This document shows, piece by piece, positions 12,568-19,612 of a stretch of 28,531 nt of DNA. The notes under the pieces were generated by a model that did no database searches, was not told where the DNA came from, and saw only the letters and a program-made list of their open reading frames with translations. Each line of letters begins with the position of its first letter. Positions within the stretch are counted from its first letter, which is position 1. The DNA is from Patulibacter sp040675535 (GTDB taxonomy: Bacteria; Actinomycetota; Thermoleophilia; Solirubrobacterales; Solirubrobacteraceae), in NCBI RefSeq assembly GCF_040675535.1, contig NZ_JBFAPC010000069.1:1-28531 (forward strand), read 5' to 3'. The position numbers were made by a program, and so were the translations under genes.

Positions 12568-14535
12568 ATGGGAGAGTTCGCCTGGGTCCCGACGCCGCAG
12601 CGGATCGCCGAGGCCAACGTCACGCGTCTGATGCAGCGGGCCGGGTCCGGTTCGATCGACGAGCTCCGCCGCCAGTCCGTCGCCGACGTGGACTGGTTCT
12701 GGGGCCTCGTGGTCGACGACCTCGGAATCCCCTTCGAAGAGCCCTACTCCGCGGTCCACGACAGCTCGGCGGGCGTCCCGTGGACCACCTGGTTCCCCGG
12801 TGGCCGGATGAACGTCACCGCGGCCTGCGTCGACCGCTGGCTGGCGGACCCGGAGCGCGCCGACGCCCCGGCCCTGCTCTACGAGGCCGAGGACGGCGCG
12901 CGGCGGAGCCTCACCTTCCGCGAGCTCGCGGCGGAGATCGACGCCCTCGCGGCGGGCCTGCGGGCCGGCGGCGTGGAGCCCGGCGACGCGGTCGCCGTCC
13001 ACCTGCCGGCGATCGTCGAGGCCATCGTCGCGGCCTACGCCGTCGCCAAGGTCGGCGCGCTCTTCGTCCCGCTGCGCGTCGGTGCGTCGCCGGCGTTCCT
13101 CGCCCACCGGATCGAGGACGCGCAGGCCGCGCTCGTGATCACCGCCGACTGGCGCTGGCGCCACGGCGAGCAGCGGCCGGTCAAAGCGGACCTCGACGAG
13201 GCGCTCGTCCTCTGCCACTCGGTGGACCGGGTCGTGGTCGTCGAGCGGCCGGGCACCACGGGGCCGACACACCGCCGCGCCCGGGACGTCACCTGGGACG
13301 CCTTCGTCGCCGCCGGCGCGGACCGCGCCGGCGAGCCGCCGGCGTGGATGGGCGAGGAGGACCGCCTCATGCTCGCGTACACGTCGGGCACGACCGGGCC
13401 GCCCAAGGGCGCCGTCCACACCCACGCCGGATTCCTCGTCAAGGCGGCGTCCGAGATCGCGTACGCCTTCGACGTCCGCCCCGGCGACGTCGTCCTCTGG
13501 GCCGCCGACCCGGGGTCGCTGATGGGGCCGCTGAGCACCGTCGGGACCCACGCGGTCGGCGGGACGCTGCTGCTCTACGAGGGCAGCGCGACGGAGCCGA
13601 CGCCCGACCGGCTGTGGAGCCTCGTCGACGAGCACCGGGTCGCCGTCGTCGGCGTGTCGCCGGCGATGACCCGCGTGCTGCGCGCCTACGGCGACGACGC
13701 GCACGCCGCCCACGACCTCTCGTCCGTCCGGGCGTGGGGCTCCACCGGGGAGCCGTGGGACGAGGACTCCTACCGCTGGCTGAGCGGGACGGTGGGCCTC
13801 CAGCGCGCCCCCGTCATCAACGTCTCGGGCGGGGCCGAGGTCGGCGGCTCGTTCCTCTCCCCCTACGTCGTCGAGCGGATCCGCCCCTGCTCGCTGGGCG
13901 GCCCGGCGCTCGGGATGGAGGTCGACGTCTTCGACGGCGTCGGCCGGCCGATCCGCGGCCAGCTCGGCGAACTCGTCTGCCGACAGCCGTGGCCGTCGAT
14001 GCCGCGCGGGCTCTGGGGCGACCCGGAGGGCTACCGCACCACCTACTGGGCGATGTACCACGAGGTCTGGCGCCAGGGCGACTGGGCGAAGGCCGACCTC
14101 GACGGCGAGTGGTACCTGCTGGGCCGCTCCGACGAGGCGATCGGCGTCGACGGCAAGCGTGTGGGTCCAGCTGAGGTCGAGGGTGTGGTGCTCACGCACG
14201 AGGCCGTCGCCGAGGTCGCCGTGATCGGGGTCCCCGACGCCGCCCGCGGCGAGGCCATCTGGTGCTGGTGGAGCCCGGCGGACCCGCTGGCCGCCGACGC
14301 CTCGCCCGCGCTGGCGGCCCTGGTGGAGCGCGAGCTCGGGCACCCGTACGCCCCTGCGCGGGTGATCCGCGTCGACGAGCTGCCCCGCACGCGGACCGGC
14401 AAGGTCATGCGCCGCGCGATTCGCTCGGTCGCCGGCGGCGGCAGCCCGGGAGACCTCTCCACCGCCGCCAACCCCGGGGCGTTCGACCAGATCGCCGCCG
14501 TCAGCCGGGCCTCGCAGCGGGCCGCGGTGGCCTGA
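12568..14535 (+). CDS. Acyl-CoA ligase, acetyl-CoA synthetase-like (AMP-forming)
   Basis: The 655-residue adenylate-forming enzyme would convert an acid, ATP and CoA to acyl-CoA, AMP and PPi. The N-terminal cap typical of acetyl-CoA synthetases is at about 30-85 (VDWFWGLVVDDLGIPFEEPYSAV...WFPGGRMNV). The P-loop is YTSGTTGPPKGAVHTH (271-286). Then come GSTGEPWDEDSYRW, the hinge/C-domain GRSDEAIGVDGKRVGPAEVE, and catalytic Lys612 in PRTRTGK, which also fits the PxxxxGK site acetylated in related synthetases. Length is usual for that group rather than for about 540-residue FadD ligases. The substrate cannot be read off. Being beside beta-oxidation genes suggests a pathway acid or a released short-chain acid such as propionate or acetate. 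No copy of the TetR operator is seen upstream, so it may be controlled separately. Confidence 0.88.
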   Translation: MGEFAWVPTPQRIAEANVTRLMQRAGSGSIDELRRQSVADVDWFWGLVVDDLGIPFEEPYSAVHDSSAGVPWTTWFPGGRMNVTAACVDRWLADPERADAPALLYEAEDGARRSLTFRELAAEIDALAAGLRAGGVEPGDAVAVHLPAIVEAIVAAYAVAKVGALFVPLRVGASPAFLAHRIEDAQAALVITADWRWRHGEQRPVKADLDEALVLCHSVDRVVVVERPGTTGPTHRRARDVTWDAFVAAGADRAGEPPAWMGEEDRLMLAYTSGTTGPPKGAVHTHAGFLVKAASEIAYAFDVRPGDVVLWAADPGSLMGPLSTVGTHAVGGTLLLYEGSATEPTPDRLWSLVDEHRVAVVGVSPAMTRVLRAYGDDAHAAHDLSSVRAWGSTGEPWDEDSYRWLSGTVGLQRAPVINVSGGAEVGGSFLSPYVVERIRPCSLGGPALGMEVDVFDGVGRPIRGQLGELVCRQPWPSMPRGLWGDPEGYRTTYWAMYHEVWRQGDWAKADLDGEWYLLGRSDEAIGVDGKRVGPAEVEGVVLTHEAVAEVAVIGVPDAARGEAIWCWWSPADPLAADASPALAALVERELGHPYAPARVIRVDELPRTRTGKVMRRAIRSVAGGGSPGDLSTAANPGAFDQIAAVSRASQRAAVA

Positions 14536-14544
14536 CCGGGGCGA

Positions 14545-14559
14545 CGTCCCGGCGGGACG
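14545..14559 (+). terminator. Short hairpin after the acyl-CoA ligase
   Basis: CGTCCC (14545-14550) and GGGACG (14554-14559) with a GGC loop, 10 bases after the stop codon. The rest of the interval up to 14707 is GC-rich with no gene seen. Confidence 0.4.
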
Positions 14560-14707
14560 GGACGGGGCCCGCCGGTCCGCGGATCGCGTGCTCGGCGCGG
14601 TGCCGGAGGAGCCGTCCCCACCTGCGCTTTCCCGCGGTCCCCCACCCGCCCCCCCTGATGGGCAGTACGGATCATCCCGGGGAGTGACGGCGGGAGGGGG
14701 TGCTCCG

Positions 14708-14720
14708 CCGTACGGTCGCT
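14708..14720 (+). promoter_or_regulatory. Promoter element CCGTACGGTCGCT of the NTF2-like pair
   Basis: A candidate -10 box TACGGT (14711-14716) is embedded in the palindrome CCGTACGG. The whole 13-mer recurs exactly at 16263-16275 ahead of the mce operon. The predicted leader is about 60 bases and ends in an AAGGAGAG ribosome-binding site. No good -35 was found. Confidence 0.45.
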
Positions 14721-14784
14721 GTGTGCGGTTCGTCGCGCTCGGGCGCCGGCGGACCTCCTCCCGACCCATCGAAGGAGAGACCCC

Positions 14785-15246
14785 ATGGATTACGCGTTTG
14801 CGATCAAGTGGCTGAAGGCGTTCCGCCACAGCTCCGAGGCGATCTGCGAGCTGTACGCGGACGACTTCGTGTTCGAGGACCCGATCCTCGACCAGTACCA
14901 GATCCGCGACAAGGGCGACCTGGGTCGCATCTTCGTCCTGTACGCGAACAAGGACCGCGAGAACGGCCTGGGCGTGCACAACTTCCGGGTCCGCGGCTAC
15001 GAGGGCGACCGCACCTCCGGCCTCATCCGTTGGGAGTGGACGCCGGAGGACTGCCAGAACTTCATCGGCATCGACGTGACGAACAAGCCGTTCTTCACCC
15101 AGGGCCACACGTTCCACCAGTACGACGCGGACGGCAAGATCACGCGCGAGTCCTCCTGGTGGGACGCCGGGATCATCCTCAACGCCGTCGGGGTCCCGGG
15201 CGTCGAGAAGACCCGGTTCAAGGCCACGTCCGCCGTCAACGCCTGA
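14785..15246 (+). CDS. NTF2/SnoaL-like domain protein 1
   Basis: The 153-residue protein has the compact cone-shaped NTF2-like fold expected from its layout: an N-terminal helix region (FAIKWLKAFRHSSEAICELYADDFVFEDPIL), a middle segment, then strands (FRVRGYEGDRTSGLIRWEWTPEDCQNFIGIDV, FFTQGHTFHQYDADGKITRESSWWD). The FEDPIL and DADGKI...WWD features are common in SnoaL-like polyketide cyclases and delta-5-3-ketosteroid-isomerase relatives. It may isomerise, hydrate or cyclise a small hydrophobic substrate, or only bind it; the reaction is not determined. The start ATG has AAGGAG nearby. The second member follows after 11 bases, and the pair shares NKDxENGLGV, so they arose by duplication and may form a heterodimer. 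Confidence 0.8.
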   Translation: MDYAFAIKWLKAFRHSSEAICELYADDFVFEDPILDQYQIRDKGDLGRIFVLYANKDRENGLGVHNFRVRGYEGDRTSGLIRWEWTPEDCQNFIGIDVTNKPFFTQGHTFHQYDADGKITRESSWWDAGIILNAVGVPGVEKTRFKATSAVNA

Positions 15247-15257
15247 GAGGCACCGAG

Positions 15258-15755
15258 ATGACGAACATCGACATCGACTTCGCGAAGAACTGGGCGGCCA
15301 CCCGCACCAGCGACCTCGCCGCCCACCGCGAGCTCTACGCCGGCGAGGAGGACTTCGCCATCGAGACCCGCATGGTCGACGACCACCTCGGCGACACGGT
15401 CACGACGACGGAGGAGTTCAACGAGGAGCTCGCCCAGTACGTCAACAAGGACACCGAGAACGGTCTCGGCGTGCAGTCCCTGACGGTGACCGAGGCCTTC
15501 CCGGGCAACGGCCACATCCTGATCCACTGGGACTACGCCGTCGAGGGCGCAGCGACCTTCCGCGGCATCGCCGTCGAGGGCAAGACGCTGACGTCGAAGG
15601 GCTCGACCTTCCTGCAGTTCAACGACGCCGGCAAGATCGTCCTCGAGTCGACGATCCTCAACGAGAACCCGATCTTCCAGCAGCTCGGCCTCCCGATCAT
15701 CACTCCGCACTACTGGGAGGAGGGCTTCGACCCGGCCTCCCTCACCGCGGCCTGA
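15258..15755 (+). CDS. NTF2/SnoaL-like domain protein 2
   Basis: The 165-residue paralog of the preceding protein shares the segment VNKDTENGLGVQSLTV (first copy: ANKDRENGLGVHNFRV) and the same order of strands: ILIHWDYAVEGAATFRGIAVEGKTLTSKGSTFLQFNDAGKIVLEST. It differs by a longer C-terminal tail (QQLGLPIITPHYWEEGFDP). The typical catalytic Asp/Tyr of ketosteroid isomerase cannot be placed without a model. It is in an operon with the first copy; the ATG at 15258 has GAGAGG about seven bases upstream. Two hairpins follow the gene. It could be an isomerase, hydratase or carrier in lipid catabolism; the function is unproven. Confidence 0.8.
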   Translation: MTNIDIDFAKNWAATRTSDLAAHRELYAGEEDFAIETRMVDDHLGDTVTTTEEFNEELAQYVNKDTENGLGVQSLTVTEAFPGNGHILIHWDYAVEGAATFRGIAVEGKTLTSKGSTFLQFNDAGKIVLESTILNENPIFQQLGLPIITPHYWEEGFDPASLTAA

Positions 15756-15762
15756 TCCGCCC

Positions 15763-15823
15763 GCCTCCCCGCCGGGGAGGCACCGCAGCACCCGACGGCC
15801 GGGGACGAGAGTCCTCGGCCGTC
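15763..15823 (+). terminator. Double hairpin terminator region after the NTF2-like pair
   Basis: Hairpin 1: perfect 8-bp stem 15763-15770 with 15774-15781 (GCC loop). Hairpin 2: 12-bp stem 15794-15805 with 15812-15823, one G-T pair, six-base loop, followed by CTGCGTT. They probably end the transcript before the mce region. Confidence 0.65.
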
Positions 15824-16328
15824 CTGCGTTCCGGCCCACGCCGACCGTGTCGGGCCCGTTCACCGGCCCGGCAGCCCCCTCGTAGGCCCTGGGCCCGCCG
15901 CGGGCCTGCGCCCGCCGCTCATCCGTCCATCGGGCCCGATCCCCGCCCCGCCCCGGGCCGCGCGCACGACCGCTCGACCGGGCCGCCGCAGAACGCCCGT
16001 CTCCCCCAGTCGGCCAGGTCCGAGGAGGAGGAGGGGGGAGGCCGTCTCTCCCTCCTCCTCGATCCCTCCCCGGGGCGGTCTCCTCGGGGCCCGGATCCGG
16101 CCGTCGGGGCCGAATCTGCTTTGCACACTGGGGATTCCTTCCCGGAGTCCTGCTCACATCCGGCTCCGGAACGCAAGCGGCGTGGACGCCCGACGTAGGG
16201 CGTCTACGACCAAGGGAGGAGGGATCCCCTCCCCCCGCAGGATGGCTTCAGGCCCTGCTTATCCGTACGGTCGCTTTCTAGTGGGGAACGCGTCACACGA
16301 CACGTTTCACGAACTGAGGAAATTGACC
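15824..16328. other. Gene-free regulatory region upstream of the mce operon
   Basis: No convincing gene is seen over about 500 bases. It holds a purine/pyrimidine inverted repeat (11-bp stem 16025-16035 with 16050-16060, 14-base loop), a 7-bp stem hairpin (16185-16191 with 16198-16204), a G/C-rich imperfect palindrome near 16214-16236 and the promoter element at 16263. Composition is very GC-rich and low-complexity around 15880-16090. It could include a small RNA or regulator sites, but nothing in the sequence proves this. Confidence 0.4.
16263..16275 (+). promoter_or_regulatory. Promoter element CCGTACGGTCGCT of the yrbE-mce operon
   Basis: Identical to the 13-mer at 14708-14720 before the NTF2-like genes. 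It holds the candidate -10 box TACGGT (16266-16271), giving a leader of about 50 bases to the mini-ORF. The -35 region is weak. Confidence 0.45.
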
Positions 16329-16355
16329 ATGACGATCTTGAGCGGACAGGCCTAG
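16329..16355 (+). CDS. Eight-codon leader mini-ORF coupled to yrbEA
   Basis: ATG at 16329 reads MTILSGQA and stops at TAG (16353-16355). The ATG has GAGGA eight bases upstream, the best ribosome-binding site in the leader. Its stop overlaps the yrbEA GTG in a TAGTG junction, so ribosomes could restart on yrbEA, whose own site is poor. It could set the translation level of the operon; a coding role for the peptide itself is not implied. It is not known whether it is translated. Confidence 0.4.
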   Translation: MTILSGQA

Positions 16356-17230
16356 TGGCTACCGTCACCGGCGACAGTCCGGGAACCATCCGGGAGCGCG
16401 GAGCGCTCCCAGGCGGCCTTCGTGAGGCTCCGAAGCCGCCGAAGGGTTTGACCGGCCCGTTGGGCTGGGTTGAGCAGCTCACCGGCATGACGCTGCTGAC
16501 GTTGCAGGTCATGAAGTCGGCGATCTCGCCGCCGTACAACTGGGGTGGGGAGTTCATCGAGCAGTGCTGGCTGGTCACGAAGCGCGCGTTCATTCCGCTG
16601 CTCTTCTGCACGCTGGTGTTCTCGTACGGCGCGCCGGGTGTCACGGGCGGCTCGATCCTGTCGACGCTGGCGACGACCGATCGTCTCGGCGCGTTCGCGG
16701 TGATGGCGTCGGTCCGTGAGCTGGCGACGTGGATCAACGGCATGGTCGTCGCCGGTGTGGCCGGCACCGCGATCTGTGCGGACCTCGGTGCGCGCAAGGT
16801 TCGTGACGAGCTCGACGCGCTCGCGGTGCTGGGCACCGACCTGGTGAAGGTCCTGCTCGTCCCGCGCTTCATTGCCCTTGGCGTGATGACGGTGATCTTC
16901 AACTACTGGAACACGGCGATTTCGCTGGTCGGTCAGTTGATCGCGGATATGGCGGTCTGGAACGAGACGGCGGCGGGGTACGTGTCGACGTTCTCGTCGA
17001 ATTTCACGATCGCTGAGGTCGTGTTCAACACGCTGAAGGTCTTGACGTTCGGGTTCATCATCGCCGTCGTCTGCTGTTACAAGGGCATGAACGCCAAGGG
17101 TGGCGCGGCGGGGGTCGGCAAGGCCGTCAACCAGGCCGTCGTCGTCTCGTTCTGCGCGGTCTATGTCTACAACTACCTCCTGAATTCGCTCCTGCTGGGT
17201 GCGTTTCCGGAGACCGCGACCCTTCGTTAG
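16355..17230 (+). CDS. yrbEA: MlaE/YrbE-family permease, first subunit of the Mce lipid transporter
   Basis: The 291-residue inner-membrane permease forms with YrbEB the membrane part of an ABC-type lipid importer. It has a cytoplasmic N-terminal tail (1-45), then about five to six membrane helices (around 78-92, 112-140, 162-190, 195-212, 228-247, 262-285). The conserved MlaE coupling segment toward the ATPase is RDELDALAVLGTDLVKVLLVPR (150-171), and VGKAVNQAVVVS precedes the last helix. The start GTG overlaps the stop of an upstream mini-ORF (TAGTG) and follows only a weak ribosome-binding site. T-ending codons such as CGT, GGT and GTT look commoner here than in the mce genes. The partner ATPase (MceG/Mkl) is not in the window. 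Confidence 0.93.
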   Translation: MATVTGDSPGTIRERGALPGGLREAPKPPKGLTGPLGWVEQLTGMTLLTLQVMKSAISPPYNWGGEFIEQCWLVTKRAFIPLLFCTLVFSYGAPGVTGGSILSTLATTDRLGAFAVMASVRELATWINGMVVAGVAGTAICADLGARKVRDELDALAVLGTDLVKVLLVPRFIALGVMTVIFNYWNTAISLVGQLIADMAVWNETAAGYVSTFSSNFTIAEVVFNTLKVLTFGFIIAVVCCYKGMNAKGGAAGVGKAVNQAVVVSFCAVYVYNYLLNSLLLGAFPETATLR

Positions 17231-17245
17231 GGCTGGGAGAGAGCT

Positions 17246-18115
17246 ATGGAAGCTGGAGCAAATCCCTCTCCGTACGAGCCCGCGGGTGGACGCAAGTCCG
17301 CGCCGACCGGTTTGGAGCGGTTCGCCAACGGGTTCGTCGACCCGGTCAGGAACATCCTGGTCGAGGCCGGCCAGTTGGGCTCGTTCGCGGGCCGGTCGTT
17401 CTTGGAGCTGCGTGGCACGCTGCGCTACTCCGCCGAGGTCATGCGGCAGGTCGCCCTGCTCATCACCGGCAGTGCGCTGGTGTTGTGGGCGATGCAGTTC
17501 ACGTTCGGTCTGACGTGCGGCAACGAGTCGGTGTACGTGCTGCGCGGCTACGGCGCCTCGTCGTACGCGGGTGTGTTCTCGGCGCTCTGCCCGATTCGTG
17601 AGGCGACGCCGTTCATGTTCGCGTACATGGTCGGCGCGAAGATCGGTTGCGGCTACGTCGCCGAGATCGGGTCGATGCGGATCAACGAGGAGATCGACGC
17701 GATGGAGTCGCTGGGGATCAACCCGATGCGCTATCTCGTCGGGACCCGTCTGTTGGCGAACATCCTGGTGTCGCTGCCGATCTTCATCGTCGGTCTCGTG
17801 TTGTTCTACCTGGGTGAGGTCTTCGTGATCTTGTTCCAGATCGGCGAGATCTCCCGAGGAGCATGGGAGTCGGTCCACTGGGCGTTCACGGATGCCCCGT
17901 CGATCTTCTTCTCGTACTTCAAGACGCTCGTGATGTGGGTCGCGATCGTGATCGCGGCCATGTACTACGGCTTCAACGCCAAGGGCGGACCAGTCGGAGT
18001 CGGTGAGGCCACCGCCCGATCGATGGTCGTCGCCCTGGTGCTGACGATGGTCCTGAACGAAGGATTCACGTTCTTCTTCTGGGGCGCCGACGCCAAGCTG
18101 CCCGTCGGAGGCTGA
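17246..18115 (+). CDS. yrbEB: MlaE/YrbE-family permease, second subunit of the Mce lipid transporter
   Basis: The 289-residue partner permease of YrbEA has a cytoplasmic N-terminus, then membrane helices near 68-88, 108-135, 168-197, 225-250 and 262-282. The coupling segment INEEIDAMESLGINPMRYLVGTR (146-168) would contact the nucleotide-binding subunit. GFNAKGGPVGVGEATARSMV matches YrbEA's GMNAKGGAAGVGKAVNQAVV, as expected of paralogs. It starts 15 bases after yrbEA with GGGAGAG as ribosome-binding site. Like yrbEA it appears to use more T-ending codons than the following mce genes. The assigned family is secure; the transported lipid is unknown. Confidence 0.93.
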   Translation: MEAGANPSPYEPAGGRKSAPTGLERFANGFVDPVRNILVEAGQLGSFAGRSFLELRGTLRYSAEVMRQVALLITGSALVLWAMQFTFGLTCGNESVYVLRGYGASSYAGVFSALCPIREATPFMFAYMVGAKIGCGYVAEIGSMRINEEIDAMESLGINPMRYLVGTRLLANILVSLPIFIVGLVLFYLGEVFVILFQIGEISRGAWESVHWAFTDAPSIFFSYFKTLVMWVAIVIAAMYYGFNAKGGPVGVGEATARSMVVALVLTMVLNEGFTFFFWGADAKLPVGG

Positions 18116-18121
18116 ACCCAA

Positions 18122-19612
18122 GTGCCTGATCAGGACAACACGCGTACGCCCCTGCGCAAGCTGGGTCCGAGCCGCAAGGCTCGGGCCCCCCGGCGGCGGG
18201 GCGCGAATCCCGCCGTTCGCGGCGGCCGGTGGGTGATCGGCCATCCGTGGTCGATCATCGCTGCCGCCGCCGCGGTGTGGTTCGTCATCTGGGTGGTCGG
18301 CTCACGGTCGGAGCCCCATCACGTGAAGGTCGCGTTCCCGACCGCCTTCAACCTGACGCCCGGTCTGGACGTCGCGGTCGACGGCCTGGACGCCGGCAAG
18401 ATCTCGAAGGTCGATTTCAAGGACGGTCGCTCGATCGTCGAGCTCGGCATCGACGACAAGTACTGGCCGCTGCCGCAGGGCACGACCGCGACGTCCCGCT
18501 ACGGCACCACCATCGGTTCCGGTACCCGTCGCGTCGACCTGAAGCTCGGGCCGGCCAACGCGAAGAAGATCTCCGAGGACGGCATCATCGCCGCCAAGGA
18601 CACGCGCCCGGCGGTCGACGTCGACGCCGTGATCAACACGGCCAACGCCGCGACCCGGCAGGACGCGAAGAGCCTCTCGCAGCGGGTCGCCGACGCCACC
18701 GACGGCACCGAGGACGAGGCGAACGACAGCATCGCGGCCGCCGGCCCCGGCCTCAAGCAGGTCGACGGCTTCCTGAAGGACCTCGGCAGCGACAGCGTCG
18801 CCGTGTCGGGCTTCATCACCAATGCCGACCGGCTGACCCAGGTGCTCGCGTCGCGCGCCCCGCAGGTCAGCGACCTCGTCACCGTGTCGTCGCGGACCTT
18901 CCAGGCGCTCGCGGACCGCTCGCGGGAGCTGCAGACGACGCTGGACGGCGTGCAGCCGGCGATGGTCGAGGCGAAGACCACGCTCGCGAAGGTCGACCGG
19001 AGCGTGGACGGGCTGACGCAGCTCGTGAGCGACATCAAGCCGGGCGCGAAGCGCCTCAAGCCGCTCGCGAAGGCCGCGACCCCAGCGCTGAAGAACCTCT
19101 CGAGCATCGTGCCCACCGCGCTGTCGACCGTCCGGACGACGACGAAGGTCGCCCCGGAGCTCAACACGCTGCTGACGAACGGGAAGCCGTTCCTCGCGAA
19201 GACCGGACGCGTCGTCAAGGAGCTCGAGCCGATGGCGCACTGCGTGGCGCCGTACGCGCCGGAGCTCGGCGGGGCGTTCGTGAACCTCGGCAGCTGGATC
19301 GCCACGTACCAGCTCAAGAACCCGGCGGACGCCGCGGTGGAGACCGATCTCCTCAACCAGCCGTTCCCGTACCGCGGTCGCATGGAAAACGGCAAGATCC
19401 GCCTGCACGGCCTCCGGGCCCGCGTCCAGGCCTCGGCCGCGTCGCTGCACGCCGATCCGCTGACCCCGGCGATCTTCACCGCGATCTCGGGCAAGAAGTA
19501 CGCCTACCCGCGCCCTGCGGGATACGGCGCCCATGATCCGCAGTGGATGCCGGAGTGCGACATCACGCCCGACGTTCTCAATCCCGCCAAGGACCGGGAG
19601 GTTCAGCCGTGA
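18122..19612 (+). CDS. mceA: Mce family protein A
   Basis: The 496-residue subunit is one of six Mce proteins thought to form a hexameric, tunnel-like assembly carrying lipid from the cell envelope to the YrbE permease. A basic cytoplasmic tail (1-40) precedes one membrane anchor (41-59: HPWSIIAAAAAVWFVIWVV). The MlaD/MCE beta domain is at about 66-143 (VKVAFPTAFNLTPGLDVAVDGLDAGKISKV). A long, mostly alpha-helical needle region follows with repeated Leu/Ala/Lys segments. The C-terminal domain holds two cysteines (AHCVAPYAP and MPECDITPD) that might pair. It starts with GTG six bases after yrbEB; GGAGG lies in the end of that gene. The next start overlaps by four bases. Confidence 0.92.
   Translation: MPDQDNTRTPLRKLGPSRKARAPRRRGANPAVRGGRWVIGHPWSIIAAAAAVWFVIWVVGSRSEPHHVKVAFPTAFNLTPGLDVAVDGLDAGKISKVDFKDGRSIVELGIDDKYWPLPQGTTATSRYGTTIGSGTRRVDLKLGPANAKKISEDGIIAAKDTRPAVDVDAVINTANAATRQDAKSLSQRVADATDGTEDEANDSIAAAGPGLKQVDGFLKDLGSDSVAVSGFITNADRLTQVLASRAPQVSDLVTVSSRTFQALADRSRELQTTLDGVQPAMVEAKTTLAKVDRSVDGLTQLVSDIKPGAKRLKPLAKAATPALKNLSSIVPTALSTVRTTTKVAPELNTLLTNGKPFLAKTGRVVKELEPMAHCVAPYAPELGGAFVNLGSWIATYQLKNPADAAVETDLLNQPFPYRGRMENGKIRLHGLRARVQASAASLHADPLTPAIFTAISGKKYAYPRPAGYGAHDPQWMPECDITPDVLNPAKDREVQP

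Noticed and set aside
12343..15117. 924-codon open frame on the minus strand opposite the ligase and NTF2-like genes
   Set aside because: It is Arg/Gly/Asp-rich shadow sequence of GC-rich genes and conflicts with an adenylate-forming enzyme carrying all motifs.
16025..16060. GAGG/CCTC repeats as a CRISPR or tandem repeat array
   Set aside because: There is only one inverted pair, with no regular spacer-repeat structure.
15860..16176. Small minus-strand open frames in the region before yrbEA
   Set aside because: They are Gly/Arg/Pro low-complexity frames without ribosome-binding sites or recognisable domains.
18302..19534. Long minus-strand frame within mceA
   Set aside because: Arg-rich shadow translation; mceA is intact and in operon order.
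19543..19608. Earlier ATG for mceB
   Set aside because: It would lie within mceA and adds a non-hydrophobic basic stretch; the GTG at 19609 has a good ribosome-binding site and overlap.
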